A stretch of 64,000 bases of DNA from Candidatus Denitrolinea symbiosum (GCA_017312345.1 BLAA01000001.1:2108001-2172000), one strand, 5' to 3'. Positions 1 through 9,351 are shown, numbered from the stretch's first letter. Numbers and translations are program-made. The notes: generated from the letters alone by a model not told the origin.

Positions 1-180
1 ATGCGGACGACGCTCTCCCTGGGCGTCGCCTCCTTCCCGGACCAGGCGCGCTCCTCGTCCGAATTGCTGATCGCGGCCGATAAAGCGCTGTATTGGGCGA
101 AGATGAATCGCAACCTGGTGGTGGCTTACGATTCAGCCAAAATGTTGGGCCAGACGAGCCGCTCGGACGACATCCGGTAG
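1..180 (+). CDS. C-terminal end of a GGDEF (diguanylate cyclase) protein, partial
   Basis: The reading frame is open from the window edge to a TAG at 178-180 and gives 59 residues. The stretch TLSLGVASFP followed by ELLIAADKALYWAKMNRN matches the last strand and helix of GGDEF domains, where the AD.ALY.AK..GRN pattern is typical. GGDEF domains make cyclic di-GMP from two GTP. The catalytic GGDEF signature itself and any sensor domain lie outside the window, so activity cannot be judged. The first codon here happens to be ATG but is internal to the domain. A PilZ-type c-di-GMP receptor is encoded at 29085-29468. Confidence 0.8.
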   Translation: MRTTLSLGVASFPDQARSSSELLIAADKALYWAKMNRNLVVAYDSAKMLGQTSRSDDIR

Positions 181-250
181 GCCGGGCGTAATAAGCGTTG
201 GGGACGAGGCGTCTTTCACAACGGAAAAATAACATACACAGGATGATCTC

Positions 251-1183
251 ATGTCTCAGGAAAATCACACAAAAATATTGATCCTCGGCTCCGGCCCGGC
301 CGGCTTCTCGGCCGCGCTTTACGCGGCGCGGGCGGAGCTGGCCCCCGTACTTTTGACCGGCTCCCAGCTGGGCGGGCAGGCCGCGTTGACCTACACCATC
401 GAGAACTACCCCGGTTTTCCCGGCGGCGTCGGCGGGGCGGAATTGGGCGAGTTGTTTCAGAAGCAGGCGGAATACTTCGGGACGCGCGTGGAGTTCGACA
501 CGGCGAACAAAGTGGACCTGTCGGCGCGGCCGTTCAAGGTCGCGACCGACGCGGGGGAGTACGAGGCCGATACGTTGATCGTCACGACGGGCGCCAGTCC
601 GATCCACCTCGACGTCCCGGGCGAGGACGCGCTGCTCGGACGCGGCGTTTCGTATTGCGCCACCTGCGACGGCGCGTTCTTCAAGGATAAGAAAGTGGTC
701 GTCGTCGGCGGCGGGGACAGCGCGCTGGAGGAAGGCCTGTTCCTGACGCGTTACGCCTCGTCCGTGACCATTGTCCACCGCCGCGACGAGTTGCGCGCCG
801 GCGCGATCTTGCAGATGCGCGCCAAGGAACACCCCAAAGTGCAGTTCATCTGGGATACGGTCGTGACGGAGATTCTCGGCGCAGACAAGACGGAGGCCGT
901 GCGCTTGAAGAACGTGAAGACCGGCGAAGAGACGGTCTTCGATGCGGACGGCATCTTCATCTTCATCGGCCATACGCCGAACACGGAGATCTTCCAGGGG
1001 CAGTTGAAACTGGACGACCGCGGCTATATCGAGGTGGATCACTTGATGCAGACCAGCGTCCCCGGCGTGTTCGCAGCGGGCGAGGCGGCGGACCCGCATT
1101 TCCGGCAGGTGGTCACCTCGGCTGGGATGGGAGCCGCGGCCGCCATCCAGGCGACGCGCTTCCTCGAAGCGGAGACCGGTTGA
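251..1183 (+). CDS. trxB: Thioredoxin reductase (NADPH)
   Basis: A 310-aa flavoprotein that uses NADPH to reduce thioredoxin in the cytoplasm. The N-terminal FAD-binding motif GSGPAG is at about residues 14-19. The redox-active pair is C136-A-T-C139, inside the NADPH domain. The NADPH motif GGGDSA is at 153-158 and HRRDELR follows at 176-182. The C-terminal FAD contact GVFAAGEA is present. Length and domain order are those of low-molecular-weight bacterial TrxB. It stands alone, with a strong terminator just downstream (1202-1241). The start follows an AGGA-type ribosome site in acaggatgatctc. Confidence 0.95.
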   Translation: MSQENHTKILILGSGPAGFSAALYAARAELAPVLLTGSQLGGQAALTYTIENYPGFPGGVGGAELGELFQKQAEYFGTRVEFDTANKVDLSARPFKVATDAGEYEADTLIVTTGASPIHLDVPGEDALLGRGVSYCATCDGAFFKDKKVVVVGGGDSALEEGLFLTRYASSVTIVHRRDELRAGAILQMRAKEHPKVQFIWDTVVTEILGADKTEAVRLKNVKTGEETVFDADGIFIFIGHTPNTEIFQGQLKLDDRGYIEVDHLMQTSVPGVFAAGEAADPHFRQVVTSAGMGAAAAIQATRFLEAETG

Positions 1184-1201
1184 GCGTAGGCGTGAAGCGA
1201 G

Positions 1202-1241
1202 GAGAGACTTTTCCGAATCGGACGGAAGAGTCTCTCTTTTT
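1202..1241 (+). terminator. Rho-independent terminator after trxB
   Basis: A 14-bp stem (GAGAGACTTTTCCG at 1202-1215 against CGGAAGAGTCTCTC at 1223-1236, with one T-G wobble) closes a 7-nt loop and is followed by a T run. Confidence 0.85.
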
Positions 1242-1313
1242 GTCGGAATGTCATGTATTTGTATCCCAAAAAAGTGACAAATTCGACTTTTCGCGCGTCA
1301 AAGTCTGGAATAG

Positions 1314-2279
<966 letters not shown>

Positions 2280-2280
2280 C

Positions 2281-2346
2281 TCGTCATCGCGGGCGGAGCG
2301 CGGCGCTCTCAAACGACGCCGCGTCGCTCGCGCCTCGCAATGACGA
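2281..2346 (+). repeat. REP-like palindromic repeat between mdh and citrate synthase
   Basis: The gap holds an imperfect inverted repeat whose outer arms are TCGTCATCGCGGG and CCTCGCAATGACGA. The motif CTCGCAATGAC is seen again at 55348-55358 in another gap. It looks like a dispersed intergenic palindrome. Confidence 0.55.
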
Positions 2347-2368
2347 AATATTGTTATGGAGATGAGAC

Positions 2369-3694
2369 ATGATATTACACGACAAAATCGCCGAGCAACT
2401 TCCCGCCTGGCGCGAACGCATCAGGATTTTGGCGAAGGATCACGCCGACGTGGCGGTGGAGCAGGTGACGATCGGGCAGATCGTGGGCGGGATGCGCGAT
2501 ATCAAATCCCTGCTGACCGATATTTCGTACGTTGATCCCGCCGAGGGCATCCGTTTTCGCGGTATGTCCATCCCCGAGGCGTTGAAGGCGCTTCCGAAGA
2601 ACCGCGGCAACAAAATGCCGCTGGTCGGCGGTCTGTACTATTTGCTGATGGTCGGCGAAATCCCCAGCAGGGAGCAGGCTCTCGAAGTGGAAGCGGAATG
2701 GGCGAAGCGCGTCGAACTGCCCGATTATGTTTACAAGATGTTGAAGGTCATGCCGAAGGACACGCACCCGATGATCCTGTTCACGCAGGCGGTGATGGCG
2801 ATGGCGCGCGATTCGGTCTTTACGAGAAAATACCATGAAGGCATGAAGAAGGATTCTTACTGGGAACCCGCGCTCGACGATAGTCTCGATCTCACCGCCA
2901 AACTCCCCGTCATCGCGGCGTTCATCTATCGCATGAAATATTTCGGGGAGAAGGCCCGGCCGCGCTACAATCCCAAATTGGATTTCGGCGCGAACTTCGC
3001 GCGTATGATGAAGGTCCCGGACAGGAAGGGCTACGCGGAACTTGCCCGGCTGTACTTCATCCTGCACTCCGACCACGAGTCGGGGAACGTCTCGGCGCAC
3101 GCGACGCACCTGGTCGGTTCGTCTCTCTCGGATATTTTCTTCGCTTTCTCGGCCGGGCTGAGCGGACTCGCGGGTCCCCTGCACGGACTCGCCAACCAGG
3201 AGTGCCTCGCCTGGCTGCTGGACGTCCATGCGAAGTTTGGCGGCGTCCCCTCGCGCGACGAACTCTATAAATTCTCGTGGGACACGCTCAACAGCGGCAA
3301 GGTCATCCCTGGCTACGGGCACGCCGTCCTGCGCGTCCCCGATCCGCGCTTCACCGCGCAGATGGAATTCGCCAAGAAGAATTTCCCGCAGGATGAACTC
3401 GTTCGTCTCGCCGATATGGTCTTCGACGTGGTCCCCGCCGTTTTGAAGGAGCAGGGCAAAGCCAAGAATCCCGCGCCCAACGTGGACGCCATCAGCGGTA
3501 CGCTGCAATATTATTACGGCGTGCGCGAATTCGACTTTTACACCGTCCTGTTCGGCGTCGGGCGCGCCCTCGGCGTGACGTCCAACTACGTCTGGGCGCG
3601 CGCTCTGGGACAGCCCCTCGAGCGTCCGAAGTCGGTGACCACCAGGATGCTGGAAGACGCGGTGGAACGGGCGAAGCCGGCCGGGGGCGATTAA
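2369..3694 (+). CDS. gltA: Citrate synthase, mitochondrial-type
   Basis: A 441-aa enzyme that condenses acetyl-CoA with oxaloacetate to form citrate. The catalytic triad is visible as H272 (HGLANQ), H318 (PGYGHAV) and D373 (PNVDAISG). H236 in HSDHESGN is also conserved. The stretches IRFRGMSIPE (61-70), LRVPDPR and RALGQPLERPKS resemble the mitochondrial citrate synthase branch more than the E. coli GltA type, which has a different N-terminus. Such eukaryote-like forms are known in some anaerobic bacteria. It follows mdh, and a terminator closes the unit at 3747-3782. Confidence 0.93.
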   Translation: MILHDKIAEQLPAWRERIRILAKDHADVAVEQVTIGQIVGGMRDIKSLLTDISYVDPAEGIRFRGMSIPEALKALPKNRGNKMPLVGGLYYLLMVGEIPSREQALEVEAEWAKRVELPDYVYKMLKVMPKDTHPMILFTQAVMAMARDSVFTRKYHEGMKKDSYWEPALDDSLDLTAKLPVIAAFIYRMKYFGEKARPRYNPKLDFGANFARMMKVPDRKGYAELARLYFILHSDHESGNVSAHATHLVGSSLSDIFFAFSAGLSGLAGPLHGLANQECLAWLLDVHAKFGGVPSRDELYKFSWDTLNSGKVIPGYGHAVLRVPDPRFTAQMEFAKKNFPQDELVRLADMVFDVVPAVLKEQGKAKNPAPNVDAISGTLQYYYGVREFDFYTVLFGVGRALGVTSNYVWARALGQPLERPKSVTTRMLEDAVERAKPAGGD

Positions 3695-3746
3695 GATCGT
3701 GCCAACCGCCGCGCGGTCTGCAAAGGCAGACCGCGTCTACAAAGCA

Positions 3747-3782
3747 AACTCCCGAAGTCGTTCGGACCTCGGGAGTTTTTTC
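3747..3782 (+). terminator. Terminator after citrate synthase
   Basis: AACTCCCGA (3747-3755) pairs with TCGGGAGTT (3769-3777), followed by a T run. A second, stronger-stemmed hairpin without its own T run (GCGGTCTGC/GCAGACCGC, about 3713-3734) lies just before it. Confidence 0.85.
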
Positions 3783-3797
3783 TTCAACCGCTTTGTC

Positions 3798-4658
3798 TCA
3801 TGGCGCGGCGCCGACGATCTCGCACTGGAGCGGCTGGGTGGCGATCACCTGGCAGTCCACCCAGTCTCGCTTGAATTTCACCAGCACGTGGACGTCCATG
3901 AATATGCGGTCGTATTCGCTCAGGATCAGCCGATAATCGGGCGTGACCGACGCGTCTATGGCGCGGAACGCTCCGACGTGTCTTTGACGCGCCTCGGCGG
4001 GGTCCATCTCCCGGCCGCGATGGTCAACGATGAACTGGATCGTGCCGTCGAGCGACACGGTCGGTTCGCGCATGGACTTGTTGACCACCCCATCGTCCAC
4101 GAGGTAGCCCGCAAGCGCCATCAAGACCAGGCAGGCGAAGATCGGCGCGAGTTTCCCGAAGATCGAAGTCGAAAAGACCGCCGGCTCGCTCATCGGGAGT
4201 TGCAGGATGCCCGCCACAGCCACGAAGATTCCCATCCAGGCGTACGCCAAAAGGACGCGCCCTCCGAGATCGCCGTAATCCGTATAATTGAGCAGTCTGC
4301 CCAGCCGGGGTTCGAGCAGCGACATGGCTTTTGGCAGGATCGTCAACGGCAGGTTGACGGACAGCCACGAAAAAACGAACGCGCTCGCCAGCCAGACCGG
4401 CAGGGCCAGCAGGGGTTTGTTCAGCCGCGCCGCCAGCCAGCCCGCGGCTGCGCCCGTGACCATGCAGGCGGCCGCGCCGATGGCGAACTTCAGCCAGGGG
4501 AACAGTCCGTGGTGCGCGCTCAGGATGTACGAATCGACGCCCCAGGTGAAAAAGGCGAATCCCAGTCCCAGGGATAGCCCGTACCAGGCGCCATATCGGT
4601 ACTTTGCCCGCAGGATGTCCGGGCGTTCGAAGCGTAAATTCAGCGGCTGTAATTTCAT
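3798..4658 (-). CDS. Hypothetical multi-pass membrane protein
   Basis: A 286-aa protein that I do not recognise. After a 25-residue basic cytoplasmic start there are about five hydrophobic segments between residues 26 and 190, for example GLSLGLGFAFFTWGV, FAIGAAACMVTGAAAGWLAA and IFACLVLMALAGYLV. About 90 soluble residues follow, with a predicted alpha/beta pattern that contains VTPDYRLILSEYDRIFMDVH. It lies downstream of the methyltransferase at 4722-5492 on the same strand (63-bp gap) and could be co-transcribed with it. No clear ribosome site precedes the ATG, so the start is uncertain. Confidence 0.7.
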   Translation of the reverse strand: MKLQPLNLRFERPDILRAKYRYGAWYGLSLGLGFAFFTWGVDSYILSAHHGLFPWLKFAIGAAACMVTGAAAGWLAARLNKPLLALPVWLASAFVFSWLSVNLPLTILPKAMSLLEPRLGRLLNYTDYGDLGGRVLLAYAWMGIFVAVAGILQLPMSEPAVFSTSIFGKLAPIFACLVLMALAGYLVDDGVVNKSMREPTVSLDGTIQFIVDHRGREMDPAEARQRHVGAFRAIDASVTPDYRLILSEYDRIFMDVHVLVKFKRDWVDCQVIATQPLQCEIVGAAP

Positions 4659-4721
4659 GGGTTTAGGCGCGTGCGTCCAACGCCGCGATGTTTATGTTTG
4701 CGACCGTCCCAACCGGCCTGG

Positions 4722-5492
4722 TCACAAACTGCGCGGCTTGAGGGCGCGCGTGGCGATGTAGGTCGGCATATATTCGCCGATGATATTCTCATGGTGATGG
4801 TCTTCGTACAGGCCGGTGATGTGGAACCCGGCTTCGACCTGGCCTCCGAGCTGGTCGCTGAGCGAGTGACTGTGTTCCAGCGGCCAGCGGTTGGCGATCA
4901 TCTTCTTCATGATTTCTGGGTGATCGGAGTCCGCGTAAGGCAATTTGTTCGTTACCTGCAATTTGCCTTTTTCGGCTTTGTCGAAATCGAACAGATAGAA
5001 GGCGGGATTCATGAATCCCGCCAGCAGTGTCCCGCCGCGGCGCAGGACGCGGAAGGCCTCCTTCCAGACGGGTTTCACATCGGGGATGAAAACGTTGGAG
5101 ACGGGATTGAAAACGAGGTCGAAGGATTCGTCCGCGAACATGGACAGGTCGCGCATATCGCCTTCGACGATATTCAGGGACAGGTTCTCGCGCTCCGCCA
5201 CCTCGCGGTCGCGGTCCAGTTGACGCGGCGAATTGTCCAGCACGGTCACGTTGGCGCCCGCCGCCGCGAAGATGGGAGCCTGCTGTCCGCCGCCGCTGGC
5301 GAGGGCGAGCAGGTCGAGTCCTGGCAGGGGTGGGAACCATTCGCGTGGCGCGGATTTCTGCTCGGTCAACAGGACCGACCACTCGCCGCGCCGCGCGGCT
5401 TCGATGACTTCATGCTCTACGGGGATGGTCCACGGGTTGCCGTCTTCCACCTGTATATCCCAGGCGGTGCGGTTGTAAATGCGGATGTCCAT
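4722..5492 (-). CDS. Class I SAM-dependent methyltransferase
   Basis: A 256-aa Rossmann-fold methyltransferase. Motif I is a glycine-rich loop, LALASGGGQQAPIFAAAG, followed by the acidic strand end VTVLDNS. EGDMRDLSMF and DLVFNPVSN supply motifs II and III. The substrate cannot be read from the sequence. I place the start at MDIRIYNRTAW because AAGGAG lies 5 nt upstream of that ATG (5492). A longer frame reaching 5534 has no ribosome site. It is followed on the same strand by the unknown membrane protein at 3798-4658. Confidence 0.8.
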   Translation of the reverse strand: MDIRIYNRTAWDIQVEDGNPWTIPVEHEVIEAARRGEWSVLLTEQKSAPREWFPPLPGLDLLALASGGGQQAPIFAAAGANVTVLDNSPRQLDRDREVAERENLSLNIVEGDMRDLSMFADESFDLVFNPVSNVFIPDVKPVWKEAFRVLRRGGTLLAGFMNPAFYLFDFDKAEKGKLQVTNKLPYADSDHPEIMKKMIANRWPLEHSHSLSDQLGGQVEAGFHITGLYEDHHHENIIGEYMPTYIATRALKPRSL

Positions 5493-5563
5493 GCTGCTCC
5501 TTGTGGAAGAAAACGTCCCCGCGCAAAGATTCACACGGGGACGCGGCGTCTACGATGAAGGGT

Positions 5564-6736
5564 TCAGGGGGAGGGCGTCTTTTGTACGACCGCGCCGGTC
5601 CAGGTGAAGTCGCGTTTTTCGCTGGCCGCGCCGGCCGGGGTGTAGATGGGCTGTCCCTGGTCGTCGGCGCCCGTCTGTCGGACCGGGACCACCCACCAGC
5701 GCATGATGTGCGCCACGTTGTCGTTCGGGCGGAACGAGGTGGGGATGATGTAGCTGGTGTCGGTCACGTAGTCCACGATTCGGCGGCCCTGGTCGGCGGT
5801 CACATCCTCGACGATCACCTGGTAGAGTTCGCCTTCCCGCAGGGTTCCGAGCGAGGCCCATTGCAGGGTCACGACATCGTGCGCGAGGGTGAAGGCTGCG
5901 CCGTCAACGGGAAGCAACAGGTTCGGGGCGGGATAGGGAGGCGGGGGCGTGGGAGTCGGCGTCGGCAGGTTGGGATCGGGGGCGCGCTTGCACAGCGGGA
6001 TCAGGATGGTCGTCCCAAGCATGACGTTGTCGGTGGCGAGGTTGTTGTAGGCGCGGATGTCTGCCATCGCGACGTTGTAGTTGGCGGCGATGCTCGAAAG
6101 GGTGTCGTTGGCCTGCACGGTGTAACTGGCTGTGGAGCAGGCGGCTTTGGTGGCCTGTTCCGGCTCCAGCGTGCTGGTGGGCGGCGGGGGCGGCGTGGGC
6201 GTTGGGTAGGGGACTTTGATCGTCTGCCCGATCGGCAGCATGGTGCAGTTGGCGTCGAGGTTGTTCAGGATGATGATGCTGGTGGTGGACACGCCGAACC
6301 GATAGGCGATGCCGCCGCAGGTGTCTCCTTCTTTCACGACGTAATCGAGGGGCGGCAGGGGCGTCAGGGTGGGTTCGGGCGTCGCGGTGAAGATTTCGGT
6401 GGGCGTCGGCGTGACGGTGGAAGTGGCGGTGGCCGGGGGGGGGGGGGTGGGATCCACCACGCGGTTGGAGGCGCGCAGCGCGCCAAAGACGACCGCCGCG
6501 CCGATCAGCAGGAGGACGACCAGCGCGCCCAGCGCGGCCGGCAGGCTGAGCGTGATCTCGGGCATGCGGCTGGCTTGCAGCGGGGCCTTCTCCGCTTTTT
6601 TGGCGGGGGCGGCCGCGGCCTTTGGCGCGGCGGTCAGGTTCGTCCCGCAGACGAGGCAGCGCGTGGCGTTTTCGCTCAAACGCGTGCCGCAGGTGGGGCA
6701 GAGTTTGGTTTTTTTGCTTTCAGTTTCTGGACTCAT
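5564..6736 (-). CDS. Zinc-ribbon, single-TM, double-LysM protein
   Basis: A 390-aa membrane-anchored protein. A cytoplasmic zinc ribbon is formed by C13-x2-C16 and C27-x2-C30. A hydrophobic segment spans about 66-87, followed by a Pro/Thr-rich linker. Two LysM domains then begin near YVVKEGDTCGGIAYRFGVS (about 131) and YTVQANDTLSSIAANYNVA (about 201). The C-terminal part, after a second Pro-rich linker, resembles a beta-sandwich (GELYQVIVEDVT). LysM modules usually bind glycans such as peptidoglycan. A run of 13 G (6435-6447) encodes part of the first Pro linker and could slip. The precise role is unknown. Confidence 0.8.
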   Translation of the reverse strand: MSPETESKKTKLCPTCGTRLSENATRCLVCGTNLTAAPKAAAAPAKKAEKAPLQASRMPEITLSLPAALGALVVLLLIGAAVVFGALRASNRVVDPTPPPPATATSTVTPTPTEIFTATPEPTLTPLPPLDYVVKEGDTCGGIAYRFGVSTTSIIILNNLDANCTMLPIGQTIKVPYPTPTPPPPPTSTLEPEQATKAACSTASYTVQANDTLSSIAANYNVAMADIRAYNNLATDNVMLGTTILIPLCKRAPDPNLPTPTPTPPPPYPAPNLLLPVDGAAFTLAHDVVTLQWASLGTLREGELYQVIVEDVTADQGRRIVDYVTDTSYIIPTSFRPNDNVAHIMRWWVVPVRQTGADDQGQPIYTPAGAASEKRDFTWTGAVVQKTPSP

Positions 6737-6796
6737 CGGGCGGGATTATACCATCGAAAAATTAGGGGGAATTCAGGGGCCGGCCGGGCAAGCCGC

Positions 6797-8119
6797 TCAC
6801 TTTTCGTCTTTTTGGGCGGGTTTCGCGAGCGTCGTCACCAGCACTTTGTCCACGCGGCGGGCGTCCATATCTATGACTTCGAATTGCAGGTTGTTCCATT
6901 CGAATTTGTCCGCCGCGAGTGGGATGCGTCCCAGCGAATACATGATGAAACCGCCGAGGGTTTCGTAATCGTTCTCCTGCGGGAGTTCGCGTAGGTTAAA
7001 TATCTCCTTGAAGTCGTCCACAGACAACATGCCGTCCAGCAGCCACGAGCCGTCCTGGCGTTGGGTGGCCTGCGGTTCCTCGGAGCCGATGCCTTCCACG
7101 ATCTCCGAAAGGATGTCGTTGAGAGTGATCAATCCCTGCACCGCGCCGAATTCGTCCACCACCAGCATCAGTTCGGCTTTACCGCCTTTGAACATTTCCA
7201 GCGCCTGCGAAGCCTGCGCCGTCTCGGGGATGTAGATGGTGGGATGCAGGTGCTTTCTGAGGTTCAGTTTCTCTCCCGACATCGCGGCGAGCAGCAGGTC
7301 CCGGGCGCGGACGACGCCTACAATGTTGTCCAGCGAATCGTCGCGGACGGGGAAGCGGGAGTAGGGACTCTCGGCGATCTTCTTGCGGATCTCTTCGAGG
7401 CTGTCGTTGATGTCGAGCCAGACGATCTCCGTGCGCGGCGTCATCACCGAGTAGACGCGCTGGTCGCCGATGCTGAACACGCCCTCGATCATGTCCTGCT
7501 CCGAGGCTTCGAAGATCCCCGCCTGGGTTCCCTGGTCGAGCAGCACCTGCAGCTCCTCCTCCGTGACGGGCGGCTCGTTGGTCGGGCGGATACCCATCAG
7601 GCGCAGGATGCCTTCCGTGGAAAAACTCAGCAGGTTGACGAAAGGCGAGAACAGTTTCGCCAGGAATGACATCGGCCCGGCCACCCAGATGGCGATCCGT
7701 TCCGGGGAGCGCAGCGCCACGCGCTTGGGGACCAGCTCGCCCAGCACCAGCGATAGATAGGTGATGGGCAGGATGCCGACGATGATGCTGATCGGCACGC
7801 TGTAGGGTTCGAGGCTTGGGTATTTGTTCAACTGCGCGTTGATCCACGTGCCGAGCGTCGCGCCGGTCAGCGCGCCGATCAACAGGTCAATGGAGGTGAT
7901 GCCGATCTGGATGACGGATAGAAACTGATTGGGTTTTTCCATCAAACGGAGGACGGCCTCGGCGCCCGCGTCTCCCTCGCTGCTTTTGTGTTGCAGGCGC
8001 GCCTTTCGCACCGATAACAGCGCCGTCTCGGCCATTGCCAGTACGCCGTTTAAAAGGAGCAATACTGCAATGGAGATCAGGCCGAATTTCATATCTGTTT
8101 CTATGGGAATTTCTGACAT
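6797..8119 (-). CDS. CNNM/CorC-type (HlyC/CorC, TlyC-like) membrane protein with CBS pair
   Basis: A 440-aa protein with the standard architecture of the family. Three or four N-terminal membrane helices form the DUF21/CNNM domain (from about residue 11; AMAETALLSVRKARL at about 29-43). Two CBS domains (YSVMTPRTEIVWLD and RKHLHPTIYIPETA) follow, and then a C-terminal CorC_HlyC domain (WLLDGMLSVDDFKEIF; ETLGGFIMYSLGRIP). Relatives have been linked to magnesium or cobalt efflux and, historically, to haemolysis; transport is inferred here. It begins 2 nt after the stop of the 49-aa gene at 8122-8271, so the two are probably translated together with selD. Confidence 0.9.
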   Translation of the reverse strand: MSEIPIETDMKFGLISIAVLLLLNGVLAMAETALLSVRKARLQHKSSEGDAGAEAVLRLMEKPNQFLSVIQIGITSIDLLIGALTGATLGTWINAQLNKYPSLEPYSVPISIIVGILPITYLSLVLGELVPKRVALRSPERIAIWVAGPMSFLAKLFSPFVNLLSFSTEGILRLMGIRPTNEPPVTEEELQVLLDQGTQAGIFEASEQDMIEGVFSIGDQRVYSVMTPRTEIVWLDINDSLEEIRKKIAESPYSRFPVRDDSLDNIVGVVRARDLLLAAMSGEKLNLRKHLHPTIYIPETAQASQALEMFKGGKAELMLVVDEFGAVQGLITLNDILSEIVEGIGSEEPQATQRQDGSWLLDGMLSVDDFKEIFNLRELPQENDYETLGGFIMYSLGRIPLAADKFEWNNLQFEVIDMDARRVDKVLVTTLAKPAQKDEK

Positions 8120-8121
8120 AC

Positions 8122-8271
8122 CTATTTGTCTTTCAAACGCTCTTCTATGTTTTTCAATTTTTGATAAATTCTTACGAGCAATACAATGATCGCCAACGGC
8201 ACACCGAGTAACAGGATGACATTAATGAGTATGACGGCCAATTCTCCCATTCCAAATCCGAAGTTTATCAT
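8122..8271 (-). CDS. 49-aa single-pass membrane peptide between selD and the CorC-like gene
   Basis: The frame reads MINFGFGMGELAVIL at the start, continues through a hydrophobic stretch of about 22 residues (LAVILINVILLLGVPLAIIV), and ends in a charged tail, RIYQKLKNIEERLKDK. Its ribosome site AGGAG overlaps the selD stop codon (TAGGAG, about 8278-8283), and its own stop lies 2 nt before the CorC-like start, so spacing argues for a real operon member. Function is unknown. The topology (short outside, TM helix, basic coiled tail) would suit a small accessory or assembly factor for the neighbouring membrane protein. Confidence 0.7.
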   Translation of the reverse strand: MINFGFGMGELAVILINVILLLGVPLAIIVLLVRIYQKLKNIEERLKDK

Positions 8272-8280
8272 CGCGGTCTC

Positions 8281-9342
8281 CTAAACGATCTCGATTCCGC
8301 GTCCCGGCCTCGCTTCGCCGATCACCCAGGCGGGTTGACCAAGTTCCCCGGCGCGCTCCAAAAACGCGGACAATTTGGCCTGCGGCACGCCCAGCAACAG
8401 GCCGCCGCTGGTCTGCGGGTCGAAGAGTAGCATTTGAGACGGCTCATCTAACGCCTGCGGGAATTGTACCGCATGTCCGAAATAGGCGCGGTTATCGAAT
8501 GCTCCGCCGGGGAACGCGCCCTCCTCCGCGTATTTTCGGGCGGATTGCAGGAACGGGACTTTCGCGTAGGTTATCTGGAGCGCTACGCCCGAAGCCTCCG
8601 CCATCTCGAGCGCGTGACCGAGCAGGCTGTAGCCGGTGACGTCCGTCCCGCCGCGCAGTTCGAACTCGACCGCCAGCTCGGACGCGGTCCGATTCAGCCG
8701 CGACATCCACTCCACCGCCTCGGCCACATCCCGACTTTCGGCGCGTTCCTGTTTCAGGGCGGTGGTCGTCACCCCGAAGCCGAGCGGCTTCGTCAACGCC
8801 AGCGCGTCGCCAGGACGCAGGCCGCGCTTCGTCAACATCCGACGCGGGTCTACGAACCCGACGGCGACGAGCCCGTACTTCGGCTCCTTGTCCTTGACGG
8901 TGTGTCCGCCCGCGATCGCCACGCCCGCCTCGAGCGCCTTTTCCGCGCCGCCGCGCAGGATCTCGGAAGCGACCTCGTCTGGCAGGGTTTCGGGCATGGC
9001 CGCCACGTTCAGCGCCAGGAACGGATTCCCGCCCATGGCGTACACGTCCGAGAGACTGTTGGCCGCCGCGATGGCGCCGTAATCGTAGGCGTCGTCCACC
9101 ACCGGCGTAAAAAAATCCGCGGTGACGATCAGCGCCCGCGATTCGTCCAGCCGCCAGACCGCCGCGTCGTCGGGACTGTCGAGTCCCACCAGCAAGTCGG
9201 GGTAGTCTGTGGGTTTGAACATCTCCTGCATGGGGCGCAGAACCTGCGCCAGCGCGTCCGCGCTTAATTTGGACGCTCAGCCCGCGCAGGCGGAGAGGCT
9301 CGTCAGGCGGATCTGTTTGCCGGAGGGCGAGTGTGTGTTCAT
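8281..9342 (-). CDS. selD: Selenide, water dikinase, selenocysteine-containing
   Basis: Makes selenophosphate from selenide and ATP, the donor for selenocysteine and selenouridine. The frame from ATG 9342 reads SLSACAG, then TGA at 9277-9279, then ASKLSADAL. The UGA falls exactly where SelD carries its catalytic Cys or Sec, and the essential Lys follows three residues later (U22, K25; compare C17 and K20 of E. coli SelD). Read through, the protein is 353 aa, the usual length. A start at 9231 would remove the catalytic segment. VTADFFTPVVDD, GGHTVKD and FDPQTSGGLL are typical of the family. A hairpin suited to a bacterial SECIS lies at 9234-9250. A -10 box 9 nt upstream implies an almost leaderless mRNA. 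Confidence 0.9.
9234..9276 (-). promoter_or_regulatory. Candidate bacterial SECIS element for selD UGA
   Basis: Downstream of the UGA there are two hairpins inside the coding sequence. The first, GCGTCC/GGACGC, starts directly after the UGA (9254-9276). The second has a 7-bp perfect stem, GGCGCAG/CTGCGCC, with loop GTT (9234-9250). The second puts its loop about 33 nt after the UGA and has a G at the loop start, which fits the commonly used bacterial SECIS criteria. SelB recognition is inference. Confidence 0.6.
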
Positions 9343-9351
9343 CGCCGTAAG

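Noticed and set aside
3699..4577. Plus-strand reading frame over the membrane-protein gene
   Set aside because: It starts in a terminator region, is rich in Arg, Asp and Gln, and is the shadow of the hydrophobic minus-strand gene.
8281..9231. SelD starting at ATG 9231 (316 aa)
   Set aside because: It would lack the catalytic N-terminus; the upstream frame with UGA restores the full family length and motif.
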